Shown here piece after piece: positions 22,046-24,411 of a stretch of DNA of 24,411 nt. Origin of the DNA: Syntrophomonas sp. UBA1368 (GTDB taxonomy: Bacteria; Bacillota; Syntrophomonadia; Syntrophomonadales; Syntrophomonadaceae); contig DBRM01000071.1 in NCBI GenBank assembly GCA_002305965.1, positions 54,219 through 78,629 of the forward strand, in the 5' to 3' direction. Numbering within the stretch: position 1 is the first letter of the stretch; each line of letters starts with the position of its first letter. Position numbers and translations under genes: made by a program. The notes under the pieces are model-generated. The model was not told the DNA's origin. It made no database searches and was given only the letters and a program-made list of their open reading frames with translations.

Positions 22046-22891
22046 TTGAACGAGAAAATTGCCATCATCACAGACAGTGGCTGCGACTTGCCGCTTGAAC
22101 TGGCTGAAAAATATGATATTAGAGTATTGCCTTTAAAGGTTATTTATCCTGAAGGGGAATATTCGGACCGGGTTGATATCCAACCGGAAGAAGTATACCG
22201 GGATATGCCGGCCAGAATTCCCACAACTTCCATGCCTTCTCCGCAGGAAATTAAAAACCTGTTTGAAAAAGTGCGACAGGAAGGTTTTACCCAGGTCCTG
22301 GCCGTTCATCTGTCAAGCAATCTTTCCGGAACTTATGATACAGTCAAAATGATAGCTAAAAATTTTGAAGGTCTGGTTATCAAAACTATTGATACCAAAA
22401 CCTTATCTATGGCTTCCGGGTGGATGGTTTTGGAAGCAGCCCGCAACATCGCCAGCGGATTTTCATTGGAAAAAGCAGCAGAAAACCTGCAAAATATCAG
22501 ACCAAAAGTCCATGGTTTTTATGTGATCGAAACTTTGGAATACTTGCGCCGCGGCGGCCGTATCGGTGCCGTAGCCAGTATGCTGGGTCAGTTTTTACAC
22601 TTAAAACCCATCATTTCAGTTGATCCGGATGGAAAATATTTTACCTTCTGCAAAGCCAAAGGCAGGCGCAAGTCCATTGAAAAACTAATTCAGATCGTAG
22701 AAGATAAAGTAAAAGATCAGCAAATCAGACTGGCTGTTTTAAATGGAGGTTCCGGTTCTGAATTCGATGCATTGGTCAATCGTTTAAAGGACTTGCCCAA
22801 TATAAAAGATTTTGTTATTTCCGAGATCAGCCCTGCCTTAGGGGTGCATACCGGTCCAGGCCTGCTGGCGATTTGCATTCAGGAAATTTAG
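22046..22891 (+). CDS. DegV family fatty-acid-binding protein
   Basis: I choose TTG 22046, 9 nt after AAAAGGGG, giving 281 residues beginning MNEKIAIITDSGCDLP; the ATG at 22010 has no SD and adds 12 unconserved residues. Two-domain DegV fold: TDSGCDLP and TTSMPSPQE near the lipid headgroup site, HLSSNLSGTYDT, DTKTLSMASGWMVLEAA, LEYLRRGGRIG and GVHTGPGLLAI. In Firmicutes, DegV/FakB proteins present fatty acids to the kinase FakA for phosphorylation. No fakA (DAK-type) gene is in the window, so the partner lies elsewhere or this copy has another role. Confidence 0.92.
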   Translation: MNEKIAIITDSGCDLPLELAEKYDIRVLPLKVIYPEGEYSDRVDIQPEEVYRDMPARIPTTSMPSPQEIKNLFEKVRQEGFTQVLAVHLSSNLSGTYDTVKMIAKNFEGLVIKTIDTKTLSMASGWMVLEAARNIASGFSLEKAAENLQNIRPKVHGFYVIETLEYLRRGGRIGAVASMLGQFLHLKPIISVDPDGKYFTFCKAKGRRKSIEKLIQIVEDKVKDQQIRLAVLNGGSGSEFDALVNRLKDLPNIKDFVISEISPALGVHTGPGLLAICIQEI

Positions 22892-22898
22892 TAACAAC

Positions 22899-22925
22899 AA
22901 AGGCTGAGTATAAAACTCAGCCTTT
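22899..22925. terminator. Bidirectional terminator between degV and argH
   Basis: Arms AAAGGCTGAGT (22899-22909) and ACTCAGCCTTT (22915-22925) give 11 base pairs with a 5-nt loop. It starts 8 bp after the degV stop and 64 bp beyond the argH stop on the other strand. The T-richer tail is on the minus (argH) side. Confidence 0.72.
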
Positions 22926-22988
22926 CAGTCTGCCGATTCAAACTGCTGCACAATCGTTTATTCATAAATCAACTTGGAGGTTGGCAAT

Positions 22989-24401
22989 TTATCGCGGAGC
23001 ATCTCCTGCATTTTGCCAATCTTTTCGGTTGTTCTGCATCCACACTTTACCTGCATCAATGGCCTTTCTGACCGTTTTAGGGGCCGGTCCGCCTGTTACT
23101 TTGCGGCGGGCGGCACAACTTTGCACTGCAATGTATTGGTAAATATCTTCTTCAATCAACGCGGAAAATTCCTTATAGCGTTCTAGCGGAATCTCATCCA
23201 GTGACTTACCTTCCCCGGAGCAATATAACACTGCCCTGCCCACGATGGCATGAGCATCCCGAAAAGGTACGCCTTTGGCAGCTAAATAGTCTGCCAGATC
23301 GGTGGCATTGGTGAACCCCCCTTTGGCTGCTTCCGCCATTTTGTCTGCATGAAAGTTCGCAGTTTTTAACATGGGGGTCATGACCATCAAGGATTTTTTC
23401 ACGGTATCTACTGCATCAAAAAGGGCTTCCTTATCTTCCTGCATGTCTTTGTTATAAGCTAAAGGCAGTGCTTTCATGATGGTCAGAAGTGTGATTAAAT
23501 CCCCGTAGACACGACCGGTCTTTCCTCTGATCAGTTCTGCCAGATCAGGATTTTTCTTTTGCGGCATGATACTGGATCCGGTTGCAAAGGCGTCATCCAA
23601 CTCAATAAAAGCAAATTCCTGGGTAGACCATAAAATAATTTCCTCAGCCAGACGCGATAAATGCATCATCAATATACTGGCGAAACTGCTGAACTCGATG
23701 GCAAAATCACGATCGCTTACACCATCTAAACTGTTTAAAGTCGTAGCTGCAAACCCCAATTCATCTTTGACAAACTCCCGGTCCAGATCAAAGCCGGTTC
23801 CCGCTAAAGCCCCTGAGCCAAGGGGCATTACATTGGTTCTATGGTAGCAATCTTCCAGACGTCCGCTGTCGCGCTTCAACATTTCAAAATAAGCCATTAA
23901 ATGGTGGGCCAATGTAATTGGCTGTGCTTTCTGCAGATGGGTATACCCTGGCATGATGGTATGTATATGTTCCTCTGCCAGCATAAGCAAAGTTTCCTGC
24001 AAATCCCAAATCAATTTTTTGATCTCATTCATTTCATCTTTCAGATACATTCTTAAATCCAATGCTACCTGGTCATTTCTGCTGCGGGCTGTATGGAGCT
24101 TTTTGCCTGCAGTTCCGATCTTAGCCGTCAGGAAAGTCTCAATATTCATATGTATATCTTCCGCTTCAACGGTAAATTCAATTTGCCCCGTTTCCAGTTC
24201 CTGCAGGATCTCCTGTAAACCTTTTACGATCAAATCTCTTTCCTCGGCGGAAATGATCTCTTGTTTGGCCAGCATACGAGCGTGGGCTATACTGCCGGTG
24301 ATATCCTGCTTATACATGCGGTTGTCAAAGGAAATAGAAGCATTGAAATCTTCAGTCAGCTGATCACTTTCCCGGGAAAATCTTCCGCCCCACAATTTCA
24401 T
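22989..24401 (-). CDS. argH: Argininosuccinate lyase
   Basis: 470 residues, complete. It splits argininosuccinate into arginine and fumarate, the last step of arginine synthesis. Fumarase/aspartase-superfamily motifs are present: KLWGGRF at the N-terminus, TARSRNDQVALDLRMYL, GYTHLQKAQPIT with His155, and the signature GSSIMPQKKNPD (275-286) with catalytic Ser277. Start ATG 24401 has AGGTG at the very edge of the window. argG, the usual upstream partner, would lie beyond base 24411. It converges on degV through a shared terminator. Confidence 0.98.
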   Translation of the reverse strand: MKLWGGRFSRESDQLTEDFNASISFDNRMYKQDITGSIAHARMLAKQEIISAEERDLIVKGLQEILQELETGQIEFTVEAEDIHMNIETFLTAKIGTAGKKLHTARSRNDQVALDLRMYLKDEMNEIKKLIWDLQETLLMLAEEHIHTIMPGYTHLQKAQPITLAHHLMAYFEMLKRDSGRLEDCYHRTNVMPLGSGALAGTGFDLDREFVKDELGFAATTLNSLDGVSDRDFAIEFSSFASILMMHLSRLAEEIILWSTQEFAFIELDDAFATGSSIMPQKKNPDLAELIRGKTGRVYGDLITLLTIMKALPLAYNKDMQEDKEALFDAVDTVKKSLMVMTPMLKTANFHADKMAEAAKGGFTNATDLADYLAAKGVPFRDAHAIVGRAVLYCSGEGKSLDEIPLERYKEFSALIEEDIYQYIAVQSCAARRKVTGGPAPKTVRKAIDAGKVWMQNNRKDWQNAGDAPR

Positions 24402-24411
24402 ATTTGCACCT

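Overview
The window (24,411 bp, 5' end inside a gene) looks like the chromosome of an anaerobic low/mid-GC Firmicute of class Clostridia, probably near Peptococcaceae/Desulfotomaculum-type lineages. The reasons are strong AGGAGG-type ribosome binding sites, frequent TTG and GTG starts, sigma-A-like promoters, an S-box (SAM-I) riboswitch, and the conserved block ylxM-ffh-rpsP-khpA-rimM-trmD-(RNA methyltransferase)-rplS-rbgA. The taxon call is inference. I see no tRNA, rRNA, CRISPR, insertion sequence or phage, and no gene-free stretch longer than about 250 bp.

Layout. 1-2028: 5' part of a cobalamin-type methionine synthase (minus strand, runs off the left edge) under a complete SAM-I riboswitch. 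2069-2926: tatA and a small YvlD-like membrane protein (minus). 3172-6222: plus-strand pair comM-glpK. 6273-7980: minus-strand pair of an alpha/beta hydrolase and a metallo-beta-lactamase-fold protein. 8097-8582: hotdog acyl-CoA thioesterase (plus). 8718-14738: minus-strand run capA-like, Fe-S flavoenzyme, rnhB, yraN, nfo, folD. 14843-16136: yedE-type transporter and a TusA-like carrier (minus), preceded by a possible 10-codon leader ORF. 16322-21868: translation/secretion block (minus): ylxM, ffh, rpsP, khpA, rimM, trmD, a SPOUT-like RNA methyltransferase, rplS, rbgA. 22046-22891: degV (plus). 22989-24401: argH (minus).

How it fits together. The ylxM-to-rbgA block couples the signal recognition particle with ribosomal proteins and ribosome maturation or tRNA modification factors. 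It starts from a clear promoter facing a degV promoter. rnhB-yraN-comM, usually next to rbgA in Clostridia, are present but scattered: yedE/tusA/capA/flavoenzyme lie between rbgA and rnhB, and nfo/folD and others lie between yraN and an inverted comM. Several hairpins, some with U-tracts, sit directly ahead of a downstream ribosome binding site with little or no room for a promoter, suggesting attenuation inside operons.

Most genes are housekeeping, and I found no convincing wholly new system. The best leads are: a FolD homologue whose catalytic lysine position (YxxxK) reads isoleucine and whose KDVDG aspartate reads glutamate; a metallo-beta-lactamase-fold enzyme missing its last metal-ligand histidine; a putative leader peptide translationally coupled to yedE; a possible AUU start for nfo; and a 14-bp perfect palindrome inside the spacer of a candidate capA promoter.
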